This document shows, in pieces, positions 62,907 to 64,000 of a stretch of DNA of 64,000 nt. The notes below the pieces were generated by a model that saw only the letters and a list, made by a program, of their open reading frames with translations, was not told the origin of the DNA and searched no databases. The translations under genes were made by a program, and so were the position numbers. Source of the DNA: Volvariella volvacea V23 (lineage: Eukaryota > Basidiomycota > Agaricomycetes > Agaricales > Pluteaceae); contig KB722736.1 in NCBI GenBank assembly GCA_000349905.1, positions 3,174,754-3,238,753 on the forward strand, given 5' to 3'. How positions within the stretch are numbered: the stretch's first letter is position 1; every line of letters starts with the position of its first letter.

Positions 62907-64000
62907 TCAAAAACCTTCGTTAGCCTCAGCATATGTCAAGCATACTCCACGGCGATCGGGTGGCAAACTTCTATGTGGTAGGGTGTTGCACCACCTCAGT
63001 TTGCTTCTGCGTCGTCGGGAGAAATGTCCGCCTATACTTCGCATTAACTCTGGAGTCGCATAATCACTCATAATCACCACTGACCGGCTAAGAATCAATC
63101 CCCTGAGTCCTCGAATCTCTTGCTTCATTTGCTCTTCCAGTGTTGGAGGCGTGTTATCCTTTTTCAAGATGTTGGATGTACGGTATGGGAGGTAGACTTG
63201 CGTGCTAATGTATCCGGTAAAGTCTGACAGAATTTGCATGGTTCTCTGGAAGGGTCTATCCTTTGGTGACGAATTCTTCGGCATTTCCAATAGCAGACTA
63301 CTCAGGGATTTGACCACTGGTGAGGGTTCGGGCGGCGATGGTGGGTTATAGGCCCATCTAGAGATCCTCGGGCTTGTGTTGTTCCCTGCAGTTGCTGGTG
63401 TCGCGATGAACAGCGGACAGGTGGAGAGTGTTTGCCAGATCTTTTCCTGCAGACTCGGATCATTATCGAGCGCAGAGAATAGCAATTTTCTATACATGCC
63501 TCGTGATCAATGCCTTCATCTGTCGCGAGCCAAGGTATACTTCCTTCTAAATGTCTGAATACCTCTTCCGTAGTTGGCTTGGCTTCATCCCCAGTCTTTC
63601 CTTTCCCCAGGTCCTCGATCGTGCACCTCAACAGCGTAATATGCGGTATCTCCTTCACGTCCAGGTTCTTCTCCTCTACGTACTTCAAGATTTCTGCAAC
63701 ACTCGTGCAGGCTGAAAAACTCTCTGGTTCTTTATAAAGCTGTGGACGCGGCAGGACAGCATAATTCTCCGACTGGGCTTCTTTAAGGGAAGACAATGAG
63801 GACGCCAGTCGGCGGAGAAGTGTGAGGTGGTGGCCTCGTAGTGATGCTCTCGCCGTAGACGTTTGAATAATTCGGGGTAAAAGAAATCGCTGTGTATTGT
63901 CAGCGTTCACAACGAGTACAGACAGACACGAAGTACTCACATAGTAGATATAGACGAGGACCAAGGAGCCACCCGCTAACCATGACAGTATCCGTGTAGC
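62907..64000 (-). CDS. Unknown protein with N-terminal membrane helix (5' end missing)
   Basis: Not recognised. The gene runs off the right edge. At the edge the frame reads ATRILSWLAGGSLVLVYIYY, a membrane helix, spliced to RFLLPRIIQTSTARASLRGH and HLTLLRRLASSLSSLKEAQS, an amphipathic or coiled segment. Next comes a globular-looking part (SVAEILKYVEEKNLDVKEIP, HITLLRCTIEDLGKG, TTEEVFRHLEGS), then after a short, uncertain intron near 63510-63560 KLLFSALDNDPSLQEKIWQT, PLFIATPATAGNN, LLEMPKNSSPKDRPF and SDFTGYISTQVYLPYRTS, and a tail LRGLILSRSVVIMSDYATPE with a basic cluster FSRRRRSKLRW. The arrangement suggests an organelle-membrane protein with a cytosolic domain, but no family could be assigned. 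Confidence 0.6.

Overview
This window is nuclear DNA of a filamentous basidiomycete, most likely an Agaricomycete. Genes are broken by many 45-70 bp GT-AG introns. The families present (velvet regulator, two-HMG-box regulator, KRE6/SKN1 glucan synthesis protein, YVC1 TRP channel, complex I subunits, LEU2) are those of such fungi. No prokaryotic, viral or clear transposon genes were seen. There is one 100-base assembly gap (23017-23116). All gene models were spliced by eye from reading frame, GT/AG sites and remembered family sequences. Several sum to an exact multiple of three.

Layout. 0-14 kb: VelB-like velvet regulator (+), mitochondrial-type PPR protein (-), GNAT acetyltransferase (+), exp1-like double HMG-box protein (-), complex I subunit NDUFA13 (-), INO80F-domain protein (+). 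14.1-17.8 kb: the largest stretch without a supported gene. 17.8-24.3 kb: complex I NDUFS8 (-) head-to-head with prefoldin subunit 2 (+), a secreted CAP protein (+), an unknown Arg/Ser/Pro-rich protein interrupted by the gap (-). 24.7-32.5 kb: membrane-anchored SDR (+), an unknown acidic protein (+), a CASTOR-like ACT-domain protein (-). 32.5-35.5 kb: second gene-poor stretch. 35.5-45 kb: unknown basic nuclear-type protein (-), PTC5-like PP2C (+), USP36-like deubiquitinase (-), KRE6-like glucan synthesis protein (+). 45-56 kb: a compact, strictly alternating array of haspin (-), PSF2 (+), YVC1 (-), ARPC3 (+), NOB1 (-) and LEU2 (+), giving three divergent promoters of 82-193 bp. 56-64 kb: RBR ubiquitin ligase (+), glycogen branching enzyme GLC3 (-), and an unknown membrane protein (-) running off the right edge.

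The genes are mostly conserved housekeeping genes rather than a pathway cluster. I found no clear new multi-gene system. The most interesting points are: a haspin with Gln in place of the usual metal-binding Asn and with an H3-like ARTKQ sequence near its N-terminus; inverted MCB-like elements in the haspin/PSF2 promoter; a CASTOR-like arginine-sensor relative; a triplicated PE[VI][VI]PTRR motif and a conserved-looking Cys/His tail in the RBR ligase; and a CAP protein lacking one cavity histidine.
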